NCBI RefSeq assembly: GCF_000380485.1
Contig: NZ_AQYG01000051.1
Coordinates: 372,001 to 436,000, forward strand
Reading direction: 5' to 3'
Length of the DNA: 64,000 bases
DNA from: Jongsikchunia kroppenstedtii DSM 45133
GTDB lineage: Bacteria; Actinomycetota; Actinomycetes; Mycobacteriales; Mycobacteriaceae
Part shown: positions 44,362-55,571 of the stretch, piece by piece
Layout of the letters: each line of letters begins with the position of its first letter
How positions within the stretch are numbered: the first letter of the stretch is position 1
The notes under the pieces: model-generated
Databases searched by the model: none
The model's input: only the letters and a program-made list of their open reading frames with translations
What the model was told of the DNA's origin: nothing
Made by a program: the position numbers and the translations under genes

Positions 44362-45837
44362 TCAGCGCGGATGTGTCGGCCCGGCCGTCTCGAGCGGCGG
44401 CGCCTCCGCCGCGCAATTGACTTTGCATTGCGGCTCAGGAGCTTTCGCCCGAGATGCCGCATCCGGATTACGGACGCCCACCGCGGAGATCACCGCCGAC
44501 ACCGCCATCAGGGCCGCACAGACCCACACGCCGCGGCCGAATACGATGTCGAAACCCGATCCCAGCGCATTGCGGGCGGCCGATCCGGCTACCAGCGGCA
44601 GCGCGGCGATCGCGATCAACCCGGCGGCGCGCGCCACCGCGTTGTTGACGCCACTGGCGACCCCGGCATTCTCGACCGGCGCGGCCGCCAGGACCGTGGC
44701 GGTCAGCGGGGCGACCAGCAGTACCATCCCCACCCCGAGGATCAGCACCGCGGGCAGCACGTCCGTCCAATAGTTCGTCGACGGGCCGATCCGCAACATC
44801 ATCAGCACCCCGGCCGCGGATATCAGCGGGCCGACCGAGAGCGGGATCCGGGGTCCGATCCGCTCGGTGAGCTGACCGGAACGCGCCGAGAACAACAGCA
44901 TCAGAATGGTCAGCGGGACCAGCGCGGCACCCGCGACGAGCGCCGAAAAGCCCGCCACCAGCTGAAGTTCCATGCCCAGCAGAAACATGATTCCGCTGAG
45001 GGCTGCGTAAATACCGAAGGTGACGACGTTCACCACCGAGAACTGGCGGGAGCGGAAGATCGACAGCGGCAGCATCGGATTCGGCTCTCGCCGCTCGAGC
45101 CACACGAAGCCCACCGCCGCCACCACGCCGATCACGGCCGCGGCCGCCACGGTCACCGACCAGCCTTCAGCGGCCCGGATCAGCGCATAACTGATGGCGC
45201 CGAGCGAGACTGCACCGACCGCGGCTCCCGCGATATCGAACCGGCCGTGCGCGCCGGGGTCGCGATTCTCCGGGACATGCCTGGCCGCCACGGCCACGGT
45301 GATGACGCCGAGCGGCAGGTTGATCAGAAACGCCCATCGCCAGCCGGGTCCATCCACCAGCCAGCCGCCCAGGAAAGGACCGATCGCGGCCGCAATGCCG
45401 CCGAGCCCCGACCAGGCCCCGATCGCCCGCGCGCGTTGGTCTTCGGCGAAGGTCGCCTGAATGATGGCCAGCGACCCCGGCATCAGCAGCGCACCGCCAA
45501 TGCCCTGCAGGGCCCGCGCGGCAATGAGCATCTCGGCGTTCACCGCGACGCCGCACAGCAGCGACGCGATCGAGAACCACACCGCGCCGATGATGAACAC
45601 CCGTCGGCGGCCATAGCGATCGCCGAGCGCGCCGCCCAGCAGGATCAGCCCGGCCAGCGTCAGCATGTATGCGTTGAGCACCCACTGCAACGACGCCAGA
45701 TCGGCATTCAGAGAGCGGCTGATCCTGGGCAGGGCCACGTTGACGACGGTGCCGTCCAACATGGTCATTCCCGACCCGAGAACCGTGGTCAGCAGAACCC
45801 AACGGCCTGTGCCGCTGGTGACGGTGAGCCCGGCCAT
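44362..45837 (-). CDS. MFS transporter, DHA2/EmrB-QacA family (14 TM)
   Basis: A 491-residue protein with about 14 transmembrane helices. Motif C-like GSGMTMLDGTVVNVALP, and motif A GGALGDRYGRRRVFII after helix 2 identify the drug:H+ antiporter-2 family. It probably exports a drug or lipid. ATG at 45837 lies 22 bp after the moeZ stop, so it may be co-transcribed with moeZ; ureA follows 85 bp later. The substrate is unknown. The C-terminus has an odd cytosolic tail with two cysteines (PQCKVNCAAE). Confidence 0.92.
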   Translation of the reverse strand: MAGLTVTSGTGRWVLLTTVLGSGMTMLDGTVVNVALPRISRSLNADLASLQWVLNAYMLTLAGLILLGGALGDRYGRRRVFIIGAVWFSIASLLCGVAVNAEMLIAARALQGIGGALLMPGSLAIIQATFAEDQRARAIGAWSGLGGIAAAIGPFLGGWLVDGPGWRWAFLINLPLGVITVAVAARHVPENRDPGAHGRFDIAGAAVGAVSLGAISYALIRAAEGWSVTVAAAAVIGVVAAVGFVWLERREPNPMLPLSIFRSRQFSVVNVVTFGIYAALSGIMFLLGMELQLVAGFSALVAGAALVPLTILMLLFSARSGQLTERIGPRIPLSVGPLISAAGVLMMLRIGPSTNYWTDVLPAVLILGVGMVLLVAPLTATVLAAAPVENAGVASGVNNAVARAAGLIAIAALPLVAGSAARNALGSGFDIVFGRGVWVCAALMAVSAVISAVGVRNPDAASRAKAPEPQCKVNCAAEAPPLETAGPTHPR

Positions 45838-45859
45838 GTCTGCCAGTAAACCGTGTGAA

Positions 45860-47032
45860 CTAGTAAACCGGGAGGTCCTTGTCGACCTGCTGCGCCCAGG
45901 CGACGACGCCGCCCTGCAGATGGGTCGCGTCCGCGAACCCCGCCTGCTTGACCGCGGCGAGCGCCTCGGCCGACCGGATCCCGGTCTTGCAGTACAGCAC
46001 CAGCGGGCGGTCCTGCGGCAGCGTCTCCAGCGCCGCTCCGGACTCGATGGTCCCCTTGGGCACCAGCGTCGCCCCGTCGATACGGACGATGTCCCATTCG
46101 GCCGGTTCGCGAACATCGATGAGCGCCAGGTCTTCTCCGGCATCGAGACGTTGCTTCAACTCGGCCGGGGTGAGCGTCGATCCGACCGCGGCCTCGACAC
46201 CCGCCGCGGAGACGACGCCGCAGAACTCGTCGTAGTCGATGAGCTCGGTGATCGGCGGCGCCTCGGGATCCTTGCGGAGCTTGATCGTCCGGTAGGTCAT
46301 GTCGAGCGCGTCGTACACCATCAGCCGCCCCAGCAACGGCTCGCCGGTGCCGGTGATGAGCTTGATCGCCTCGGTGCCCATGATGGATCCGATTGACGCG
46401 CACAGGATTCCGAGGACTCCGCCCTCGGCACAGGACGGCACCATGCCAGGCGGCGGGGGCACCGGATACAGGTCACGGTAGTTGAGTCCGCGACCGTCGG
46501 GCGCGTCTTCCCAGAACACCGAGGCCTGCCCCTCGAAGCGGTAGATGGAGCCCCACACGTACGGCTTGTGCGCCAGCACCGCGGCATCGTTGACCAGGTA
46601 GCGCGTGGCGAAGTTGTCGGTGCCGTCGAGGATCAGGTCATACTGCTCGAACAGTTGCACCGCATTCTCGGCTTCGAGCCGGAACTCGTGCAGGTTGACC
46701 GTCACCAACGGATTGATCTCGGCGATCGAGTCGCGGGCGCTCTCGGCCTTCGGACGGCCGATATCGGACTGGCCGTGGATGACCTGCCGCTGCAGATTCG
46801 ACTGGTCGACCTCGTCGAACTCGACGATGCCGATGGTTCCGACACCGGCCGCAGCCAGATAGAGCAGGGTCGGCGAGCCCAGTCCGCCCGCACCGATCAC
46901 CAGTACTCGCGCGTTCTTCAGACGTCGCTGACCGATGACGCCGATATCCGGAATGATCAGGTGCCGGCTGTACCGGGCCACCTCGTCGCGGGTGAGTTCG
47001 GCCCCTGGCTCGACCAATGGCGGCAACGACAT
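45860..47032 (-). CDS. moeZ: Adenylyltransferase/sulfurtransferase MoeZ
   Basis: A 390-residue E1-like enzyme. The N-terminal ThiF domain has the nucleotide motif GAGGLGSPTLLYLAAAGVG and NLQRQVIH. The C-terminal rhodanese domain (~290-390) has its persulfide cysteine in YCKTGIRSAEAL. MoeZ adenylates and sulfurates the C-terminal glycine of sulfur carriers (MoaD, CysO-type) for molybdopterin, cysteine and thiamine pathways. It is encoded between DUF3152 and the MFS gene, the Rv3206c position. Zinc cysteines of the E1 core are not all obvious by eye. Confidence 0.95.
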   Translation of the reverse strand: MSLPPLVEPGAELTRDEVARYSRHLIIPDIGVIGQRRLKNARVLVIGAGGLGSPTLLYLAAAGVGTIGIVEFDEVDQSNLQRQVIHGQSDIGRPKAESARDSIAEINPLVTVNLHEFRLEAENAVQLFEQYDLILDGTDNFATRYLVNDAAVLAHKPYVWGSIYRFEGQASVFWEDAPDGRGLNYRDLYPVPPPPGMVPSCAEGGVLGILCASIGSIMGTEAIKLITGTGEPLLGRLMVYDALDMTYRTIKLRKDPEAPPITELIDYDEFCGVVSAAGVEAAVGSTLTPAELKQRLDAGEDLALIDVREPAEWDIVRIDGATLVPKGTIESGAALETLPQDRPLVLYCKTGIRSAEALAAVKQAGFADATHLQGGVVAWAQQVDKDLPVY

Positions 47033-47126
47033 CTCGCACTCCTGAAATCAACGGACAGGCAGTACAACCGAATCACCCGCTGTCACATTCCTGTCGGGCG
47101 GCGAGTTCCGGCCGGTAGGCGTCAGC

Positions 47127-48200
47127 TCAGCCGTTCGGGAAGGGCCAGGGATTCGGCTTGCAGACGAACGACGGATCGCCGCCCAGGCCCGGATCCAGCT
47201 TCTGGACCTCCTGGTTGTCGACGCCGAACGACTGCTCCATCATCACCGGGGCCAACGCGCCGTTCGCCGGGCACGGCTGATGATGGGCGTAACCGATGCC
47301 GTGCCCGGTTTCGTGGTTGACCGCGTATTGGCGGTAGCTGAGGGTGTCGCCCTGATAGGCGACGGCGCCGCGGACCCAGCGCGCCTCATTGAGCACCACC
47401 CGTACCTCCGGCGGGTAGTAGCAGGACGATTCGAGTTTGATCTCGTCGCCGCACAGTTCGCGGGTGGTCGCCGGCGACACCAGCGTGATGTGCAGGTCGG
47501 CGGGCTGACCGCCCGCGACGCGACGCAGCGACACCTTGCCGTCGTGCGTCCAGCTCTTCGCGCTCGACAGCGTCGCCTCGACCATGCTCGCGAACGCCTG
47601 ATCGCCGCCGAAGTCGGGCGCGTTCAGGCCGTTCTCGACCTCGACGGTGTACGTGTACAGTTGGCCGCCGGTCCCGACCTGCTTTCCGCCGCCGGCGACC
47701 AGCGGGACGATGTGATACGACTTCGCGCCGGCCTCGGTGAAGGGCGGGCCGTCGGGCAACGCACCGCTGGGCAGTGCTGCCGGGTTCACCGACACCGTCG
47801 GCGCGCCGATCGGGGTCTTGGCCGTCTTGACGTTGGAGTCGCGCAACTCGGTCGACGGCAACGCATCCTGATGCCCGCCCTTGTCGCTCTTCACCGATGC
47901 GACGATCAGCGCGATCGTCAGAACAATCAGAACCGGGATCGCATAGGCGCGCCAGCCGTAGGTCGCGACGAACCGTCGCACGGGTCCCCGTCTGGTGGGT
48001 CCGGGATGCGCCGAACGATCCGATCGGGGGCGGCCCTCGTTGACCGCGGTGGGATCCCAGTGCGCGCGTAGCGGCTGGTCGGACGGCGGCCGCGAGCGTT
48101 CGCCCGGGTCGGTCCGGACACCGGCAGGGCGGTCCACATCGGCAGGCTGATCCGCACCGGGACCTGAGTCCGGGTCCGTGGGCCCACCGGGGTTTGTCAC
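47127..48200 (-). CDS. DUF3152 membrane-anchored metzincin-like protein (Rv3207c-like)
   Basis: A 357-residue protein. The N-terminal 75 residues are disordered, a single membrane anchor follows (87-103), and the outer ~240 residues form the DUF3152 domain. This contains an intact zinc-protease motif HETGHGIGYAH (296-306, HExxHxxGxxH) and Cys pairs (CGDEIKLESSC). It is probably an extracytoplasmic metalloprotease whose substrate is unknown. GTG start with AAGG 7 bases upstream. It follows the alpha/beta hydrolase gene by 12 bp. Confidence 0.88.
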   Translation of the reverse strand: MTNPGGPTDPDSGPGADQPADVDRPAGVRTDPGERSRPPSDQPLRAHWDPTAVNEGRPRSDRSAHPGPTRRGPVRRFVATYGWRAYAIPVLIVLTIALIVASVKSDKGGHQDALPSTELRDSNVKTAKTPIGAPTVSVNPAALPSGALPDGPPFTEAGAKSYHIVPLVAGGGKQVGTGGQLYTYTVEVENGLNAPDFGGDQAFASMVEATLSSAKSWTHDGKVSLRRVAGGQPADLHITLVSPATTRELCGDEIKLESSCYYPPEVRVVLNEARWVRGAVAYQGDTLSYRQYAVNHETGHGIGYAHHQPCPANGALAPVMMEQSFGVDNQEVQKLDPGLGGDPSFVCKPNPWPFPNG

Positions 48201-48212
48201 CCGTTCACCTTC

Positions 48213-49920
<1,708 letters not shown>

Positions 49921-49967
49921 ATCACCGCGTCGGCTGAATCACCGCGTCGGCGGGCGGAGCGGTTCGG

Positions 49968-50210
49968 CTACCCGCCCGAGATCGAGCCGAAGCCCACGCG
50001 CCGCGACTCGCTGGCGCCGACCTCGATGTACGCGATCTTGGTGACCGGCACCAGCAGCCGGGCGCCCTTCTCATCGGTGAGATGCAGCAGCGACTCGTTG
50101 CCCGACAGCGCCGTCTCGACCGACTTGTGCACCGCGTCGGCGGACTCCTCGACACGGATGGTCAATTCCCTTGAGCTGTCGCTGATTCCGATCTTGACTT
50201 CCACGGTCAC
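49968..50210 (-). CDS. DUF3107 small protein (Rv3208A/TB9.4-like)
   Basis: An 80-residue protein of alpha/beta composition: EVKIGISDSSRELTIRVEES, then LLVPVTKIAYIEVGASESRR. This is the DUF3107 family of Mycobacteriales, function unknown (the tuberculosis member is known as an antigen). GTG at 50210 has GGAG 6 bases upstream. It is convergent with the TetR gene. Confidence 0.88.
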   Translation of the reverse strand: MTVEVKIGISDSSRELTIRVEESADAVHKSVETALSGNESLLHLTDEKGARLLVPVTKIAYIEVGASESRRVGFGSISGG

Positions 50211-50316
50211 GAGCTACTCCTGTCACGTTCGAACGATTGAATTACAGGCTAGTGCAGCGCTGCCCGGCACCGAGCGCGCATCCGCTACCGGCGAACACCG
50301 AGCAGCCGCGCGCCGA

Positions 50317-50985
50317 TCAGGCCAGGCCGAGATCGCGCATCCGGGCGTCGTGACGCCCCTGGATCGACTCGAAGAACTCGGCCAGCCGATTCAGGTTTCC
50401 CGTATCGCCGGTGAAGAGCAGCTCGGCGAGTTCCTCGCGCGCGGCCAGGACGTGCTGCGCCTGCGTGATCGCCTCGCCCAACAGGCGCCGCGCCCACAGC
50501 GTCAGCGGCGACTTCAGCAGCGGATCGGCCGTCACCGCCGCGCGTACCTCGTCGATCGCGAACTGCGACGACCCGGTCTCGGCCATTACCTCCTGAACGA
50601 TGCGCTCGGCATCGGGCGGCAGGACATGCGCGATCTCCAGATAGAAATCGGCGGCCAGACCGTCGCCGATATAGGCCTTGATCAGCGCTTCCAGCCAGCT
50701 GTTGGGCACCGTCGACTGGTGGTATTGCGCGAGCACCGACTCGTAGCGCTCGACGGCGGGGACGACGGCGACCCCGCGGCGCTCCAGCTCATCACGCAGC
50801 ACGTCGAAATGCCGCATCTCCGACGCCGCCATGGACGCGATCGCGACCCGACCCGCCACGGTCGGCGCCATTCCGGCCTCGTCGGTCAGGCGGTAGAACG
50901 CTGCCAATTCGCCGGCGGCGAGCAGCGAGAACAACTCGGCGATTCCGGGATGGTCGGCTGACAACGGCGCGGCCTCAGATGACAT
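50317..50985 (-). CDS. Ferritin-like fold protein (MiaE-like, Rv3210c)
   Basis: A 222-residue helical protein of the ferritin-like superfamily. Two ExxH-type iron ligands are suggestive: AASEMRHFDVL and the acidic/His helix around YLEIAHVLPPDAE. Members resemble the di-iron tRNA hydroxylase MiaE, but this group is uncharacterised. ATG at 50985 is chosen. A much longer open frame continues upstream on this strand to 54480 but is antisense to rhlE and the Rv3212-like gene and is not part of the protein. Confidence 0.85.
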   Translation of the reverse strand: MSSEAAPLSADHPGIAELFSLLAAGELAAFYRLTDEAGMAPTVAGRVAIASMAASEMRHFDVLRDELERRGVAVVPAVERYESVLAQYHQSTVPNSWLEALIKAYIGDGLAADFYLEIAHVLPPDAERIVQEVMAETGSSQFAIDEVRAAVTADPLLKSPLTLWARRLLGEAITQAQHVLAAREELAELLFTGDTGNLNRLAEFFESIQGRHDARMRDLGLA

Positions 50986-51174
50986 GCCCGCAGTGTAATG
51001 GGCGGGACATATAGACTGTGCTGCAGCCGAGACGAGTTTGCACCGGCTGAGATATTTGTGCGCGCACCGCGCGGCCGTCAATCCACGGCCCACGGCCGCG
51101 ACCAACTGACGGCGTACTCCCGAGACCTCCACGTTCTCCAGACACCGAAGTTGGTTGAGGTCTGCCTGACATTC

Positions 51175-52830
51175 GTGCGCGCGAGACACACGAAAGGCAC
51201 GACCATCACCACCCCCGAAAACAACACCACCGACGCGCAGGGCGACGACCTGGTCCAGACCACGACCGTCGACGACGGCCACGTCTCTCCCACTTTCGCC
51301 GAGCTCGGTGTCCGCGACGAGATCGTCCGCGCGCTGCACGACGACGGCATCACCCACACCTTTGCCATCCAGGAACTGACGCTCCCGCTCGCCATGGGCG
51401 GCGACGACCTCATCGGTCAGGCGCGCACCGGTACCGGCAAGACCCTCGGCTTCGGCGTGCCGCTGCTGCAGCGGCTGGCCGGGGCCGCCGACGACGAGGG
51501 CCTGTTCGACCTGGACGGCACGCCCCGCGCCCTGATCGTCGTGCCGACCCGCGAGCTCTGCATTCAGGTCACCGACGATCTGGAGACCGCGTCTGCCCAC
51601 CTGCCCATCCGGGTGACCGCGATCTTCGGCGGTCGCCCATATGAGGGGCAGATCGCCGATCTCAAGGCCGGGGTCGACGTCGTCGTCGGCACGCCGGGTC
51701 GCCTGATCGATCTCGCCAACCAGGGCCATCTCATCCTCGGCAAGGTGCAGATCCTCGTCCTCGACGAGGCCGATGAGATGCTGGATCTGGGCTTCCTCCC
51801 GGACATCGAGCGCATCATCGCCGCGCTGCCGGATGCCAAGCAGTCGATGCTGTTCTCGGCGACCATGCCCGGACCGATCGTCACCCTGGCGCGCAGCTTC
51901 CAGAAGCACCCGACCCACATCCGCGCCGAGCACGTCGACGATTCCGCGGTGCACGAACGCACCACGCAGCACGTCTACCGGGCGCACGCCCTGGACAAGG
52001 CCGAACTGGTCGCCCGCATCCTGCAGGCCGAAGGCCGCGGCGCCACGATGATCTTCACCCGCACCAAGCGCACGGCGCAGAAGGTGTCGGACGATCTGGT
52101 CGAGCGCGGCTTCAAAGCCGGTGCGGTACATGGCGATCTGGGACAGATCGCCCGGGAGAAGGCGCTCAAGGCGTTCCGTTCCGGCGGCATCGACGTGCTG
52201 GTCGCGACCGACGTCGCCGCCCGCGGCATCGACATCGACGACGTCACCCACGTCATCAACTACCAATGCCCCGACGACGAGAAGACCTATGTGCACCGGA
52301 TCGGCCGCACCGGTCGCGCCGGCCGCACCGGCATCGCGATCACCCTGGTCGACTGGGACGAGTTGCACCGGTGGGAGCTGATCGACAGGGCACTCGAACT
52401 CGGTATGCCCGAGCCGGCCGAAACCTATTCCAGCTCGGCGCATCTGCGCGAGGAGCTGAACATCCCGGAGGGTGCCACCGGCCGCCTGGTCGCGCCCAGC
52501 GCGGGCGACGGACAGCGTTCGTCCCGCGGTCGGCGCGACGGCGACGAGACCCGGGTTCGTGCGGGCAGCGGCAATCGCCCGAAGAGCGATCGGTCGCGTC
52601 GGCGCACCCGGGGCGGCCGTGCAGCCGGCGACGGTGCCGCGAGCACGGCCACCGAGGGCACAGCCACAGAGAGCGCTGGAAGCAGCGCCGACTCCGCGGC
52701 CGGTTCGGGCAATGCTGCGGCGACCGGCGATCAGCCGGCCCGCCGTCGTCGGCGCCGCCGCAAGCCGAAGTCGGCCGGATCGGCTCCGGCCGTCGAGCAG
52801 TCGTCGGGCGCAGAATCGGCCGGCGAGTAG
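51175..52830 (+). CDS. rhlE: DEAD-box RNA helicase RhlE
   Basis: A ~551-residue DEAD-box protein: Q-motif FAIQELTLPLAM, Walker A ARTGTGKT, LVLDEADEML, SAT in LFSATMPG, HRIGRTGRAG. The C-terminal ~120 residues are basic and low complexity (RRRRRRKPKSAG). It remodels RNA in the cytosol, likely in ribosome assembly or degradation. The start is uncertain: GTG at 51175 has only a distant GAGG (14 bases), whereas GAAAGG lies 7 bases before an in-frame ATC at 51205 where the family N-terminus would be expected. Confidence 0.93.
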   Translation: MRARHTKGTTITTPENNTTDAQGDDLVQTTTVDDGHVSPTFAELGVRDEIVRALHDDGITHTFAIQELTLPLAMGGDDLIGQARTGTGKTLGFGVPLLQRLAGAADDEGLFDLDGTPRALIVVPTRELCIQVTDDLETASAHLPIRVTAIFGGRPYEGQIADLKAGVDVVVGTPGRLIDLANQGHLILGKVQILVLDEADEMLDLGFLPDIERIIAALPDAKQSMLFSATMPGPIVTLARSFQKHPTHIRAEHVDDSAVHERTTQHVYRAHALDKAELVARILQAEGRGATMIFTRTKRTAQKVSDDLVERGFKAGAVHGDLGQIAREKALKAFRSGGIDVLVATDVAARGIDIDDVTHVINYQCPDDEKTYVHRIGRTGRAGRTGIAITLVDWDELHRWELIDRALELGMPEPAETYSSSAHLREELNIPEGATGRLVAPSAGDGQRSSRGRRDGDETRVRAGSGNRPKSDRSRRRTRGGRAAGDGAASTATEGTATESAGSSADSAAGSGNAAATGDQPARRRRRRRKPKSAGSAPAVEQSSGAESAGE

Positions 52831-52839
52831 CCACCGTCG

Positions 52840-54177
52840 ATGCTCAAGCCGGAGCGACGCAAGCCGGTCGACCTGATCGTCACCGCGATCATTCTGCTGG
52901 TCATCGTCGTTGTCGGCGTGGCGATCTGGGCGACCAGCCCGGTCCGGGAGACCACTGAGTCGGTCGCCGGTACCTCCATCAACCCCGCCCCGCCCGCGAC
53001 GGCGGCCCCGGCCGGTGTCGAAGTCGCGTGGACCGCTCCGGCGACGGCCGTGGACGTTGCCGACGGCCTGGTGATCACCAGTAAGGGCAATACCGTCGCC
53101 GGCCACGACCCCGCCGACGGTCGCGTGCTGTGGCACTACCGGCGCGATATCCCGTTGTGCGGCTTGGTCGCCCGGTCGTCGTTCGGCTTCCCCACCGGCG
53201 GGTCCGATTCGTATGTCGTCGCCGCCTTCCGCAACAGCCGCGGTTGCGGCGAGGTGACCGCGCTGCGAGCGCGCGACGGATTCCGCGGACCCACCCGATC
53301 CAGCCTGGCCGACAAGTCGGTCACCCTCAGCTCGGACGGCGATCTCGTTCTCTCGCAAGGTGATACCCGCCTGGAGGCATGGCGCAGCGACCTGGTGCGC
53401 ACGATCGAATACGGCCGGGTGCAGGCGCCGGTCAACCCCGACAGCCAGCCGGAGTGGGAACGAGGCGGCCGATGCACACTGCTGTCGTCGGCAATCAATT
53501 CCGGGCGGCTGGCGGTCATCGAGCGCTGCCCGCGCGACGCCGGCTACCGGCTGAGCATCCTGGCCGCGTCCGGACAGGATGACGACAAGCCCGAGCCCTA
53601 CAGCTCGACCGTCATCACCAGCGGGACGAATACCCCGCCGCCGCAGATCATCGCGGTCGCCTCCACCGGAGTCTCGGTGTTCGTGCCCGCAGGCTCGACC
53701 GTCGGCGACACCGCCCCGGCGGTCGCCAACTTCGGTATGGACGGCCACCGGACGACCGCGGCCACCGTCGAGGCCCCGGCGAACGTGCCGGCCGGCAACC
53801 TGCCGCACACCTCCGGCGGACTGGTGATGTTCTGGACCGGACAGGCCACGGTCGTACTCGACGCGACGACCCTGGCGGTGAAATTCCAGACCCCGGGCGC
53901 CACCGGCACCGGGGTCGTGATGGGAACCGACCTCGTCCTGCCCACCGTCGGCGGTTTCAGCGTGCATGACGCGGCCACCGGAGCGCATCGTGCGTCGATC
54001 CCCTTCGGCGCCAACACCAACGCGGCGACACCCGTGGTCCTGCGGGCTGTGGGATCGTCGATCGTCGAGCAATCCGGTGACACCGTCACGGTGCTGCGAC
54101 CGCGTCCGGCGCCACCGCAGGCGACGGCCGGTCCGGCTCAGCCCTCGAGCGTGACCAGCTCCGCTCCGGACCAGTAG
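52840..54177 (+). CDS. Rv3212-family membrane-anchored beta-propeller-like protein
   Basis: A 445-residue protein. One N-terminal membrane anchor (LIVTAIILLVIVVVGVAIW, ~12-30) is followed by an extracytoplasmic domain of repeated beta blades resembling PQQ-like propellers (GNTVAGHDPADGRVLWHY). Several cysteines occur in the first half (CGLV, RGCGE, GRCTLL, ERCPRD), probably in disulfides. Function unknown. It starts 9 bp after rhlE, an operon as in mycobacteria. Its 3' end overlaps parA by 40 bp on the opposite strand. Confidence 0.85.
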   Translation: MLKPERRKPVDLIVTAIILLVIVVVGVAIWATSPVRETTESVAGTSINPAPPATAAPAGVEVAWTAPATAVDVADGLVITSKGNTVAGHDPADGRVLWHYRRDIPLCGLVARSSFGFPTGGSDSYVVAAFRNSRGCGEVTALRARDGFRGPTRSSLADKSVTLSSDGDLVLSQGDTRLEAWRSDLVRTIEYGRVQAPVNPDSQPEWERGGRCTLLSSAINSGRLAVIERCPRDAGYRLSILAASGQDDDKPEPYSSTVITSGTNTPPPQIIAVASTGVSVFVPAGSTVGDTAPAVANFGMDGHRTTAATVEAPANVPAGNLPHTSGGLVMFWTGQATVVLDATTLAVKFQTPGATGTGVVMGTDLVLPTVGGFSVHDAATGAHRASIPFGANTNAATPVVLRAVGSSIVEQSGDTVTVLRPRPAPPQATAGPAQPSSVTSSAPDQ

Positions 54178-54923
54178 CGGCTCAGGTTCGCGGCCAGTTC
54201 GCGGTAAGCCTCGGCGCCCTTGTTCTTGCGGCCGGCGAGGACCGTCGCACCCGAGGCCGACGCCTCGGCAAACCGGACGGTGCGCGGCACCGGCGGGCTG
54301 AGCACCGGCAGGTCGTAGCGATCCGACACGTCGGCCAGCACGTCGCGGCTGTGGGTGGTGCGCGAGTCGTACAGCGTCGGAATCGCGCCCAGCAGATCCA
54401 GATCCGGGTTGGTGATCTGCTGCACCTCGTTGACCGTGCGCAGCAGCTGACCGACGCCGCGGTGCGCCAGCGTCTCGCACTGCAGCGGCACCACGAGCTC
54501 GTCGGCGGCGGTGAGCCCGTTGAGTGTGAGCACCCCGAGCGACGGCGGGCAGTCCAGCAGCACGATGTCGTAGTCGTCGGCGATCTCCGCCAGCGCGCGC
54601 TTGAGCGCGTACTCCCGACCGGGCCTCATCAGCAGCAGCGCTTCGGCGCCGGCCAGGTCGATTGTGGCGGGCAGCAGAGTCACCCCGTCGGCCGTCTCCA
54701 GGAGCGCGTCGCCGATCTCCGCCTCACCGAGCAGTACTTCGTGCACCGACACCGAGAGCTTGTCGGGGTCATGCCCGAGCGAAAAAGTAAGGCAGCCTTG
54801 CGGATCCAAGTCGACGACCAGCACTCGCTTGCCCTCGGCGCTCAGCGCGGCACCGATCGAAGCCACCGTGGTGGTCTTGGCGACGCCACCCTTTTGATTG
54901 GCCACAGCTAGCACACGACTCAT
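54138..54923 (-). CDS. ParA/Soj-family ATPase (Rv3213c-like)
   Basis: A 261-residue deviant Walker ATPase: NQKGGVAKTTTVAS (signature lysine of KGGxAKT), VLVVDLDPQGC, and VLLDCPPSLGVLTLN. There is no ParB gene next to it, so it is an orphan ParA, perhaps positioning another cargo. It converges on the Rv3212-like gene, sharing 40 bp of 3' end. The divergent phosphatase gene starts 36 bp upstream. Confidence 0.92.
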   Translation of the reverse strand: MSRVLAVANQKGGVAKTTTVASIGAALSAEGKRVLVVDLDPQGCLTFSLGHDPDKLSVSVHEVLLGEAEIGDALLETADGVTLLPATIDLAGAEALLLMRPGREYALKRALAEIADDYDIVLLDCPPSLGVLTLNGLTAADELVVPLQCETLAHRGVGQLLRTVNEVQQITNPDLDLLGAIPTLYDSRTTHSRDVLADVSDRYDLPVLSPPVPRTVRFAEASASGATVLAGRKNKGAEAYRELAANLSRYWSGAELVTLEG

Positions 54924-54959
54924 ACCGACACCCTAGGGGACTGCATTACTGTCGACGCG

Positions 54960-55571
54960 GTGAGTGGACGACTGATTGTGATCCGGCATGGCGAGACCGC
55001 GTGGTCGCTGGCCGGCCGGCATACCGGAACGACCGACATCGATCTCACCGAACGCGGTGCCGGGCAGGCCGATTCGCTGGCCGCTCCCCTGCTGGAGCTG
55101 CGGCCGGTCGACCCGCTGGTGCTGTCGTCACCGCGGCATCGGACGCTGGCCACGCTCGAGCGCGCCGGCCTGTCGGTCGAGCGGATCGACGATCGCCTCG
55201 CCGAATGGGACTACGGCGATTACGAAGGTCTCACCAGCGCGCAGATCCGGCAGGACCGACCGGACTGGACGATCTTCACCGACGGCGCCCCCGGCGGCGA
55301 GTCCGTCGCGCAGGTCACCGCCCGGGTCGACGGCCTGCTCGCCGAAATCGCGCCGACGATCGCCGCCGGCCGGGATGTGATCGCGGCCAGCCACGGTCAC
55401 CTGTCCCGCGTGCTGATCGCCCGATGGTTGCGCCAGCCGGTGACCTTCGGCGCCAGCCTGTCGATGCTGCCCGCATCGATGGCCGTGCTGGGCACCGATC
55501 ACGGCGGCGTCGCGCAGCTGTCCGCGCTCGGCATCACCGGCTATGCCAGCGCGGGCTATTCCGGCCGCTGA
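54960..55571 (+). CDS. Histidine phosphatase family protein (Gpm2-like, Rv3214)
   Basis: A 203-residue histidine phosphatase. The phosphoacceptor is His in VIRHGETAWS; the second His lies in AASHGHLSRV. The segment LAEWDYGDYEGLT matches the Rv3214 group, shown to be an acid phosphatase and not a glycolytic mutase. The GTG start at 54960 gives MSGRLIVIRHG. Its end overlaps the next, convergent membrane gene by 16 bases. Confidence 0.92.
   Translation: MSGRLIVIRHGETAWSLAGRHTGTTDIDLTERGAGQADSLAAPLLELRPVDPLVLSSPRHRTLATLERAGLSVERIDDRLAEWDYGDYEGLTSAQIRQDRPDWTIFTDGAPGGESVAQVTARVDGLLAEIAPTIAAGRDVIAASHGHLSRVLIARWLRQPVTFGASLSMLPASMAVLGTDHGGVAQLSALGITGYASAGYSGR

Noticed and set aside
50986..54480. Open frame on the minus strand extending the ferritin-like gene to 1387 residues
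   Set aside because: It is antisense to rhlE and the Rv3212-like gene, Arg/Gly-rich without domains, and the ferritin-like protein starts naturally at 50985.
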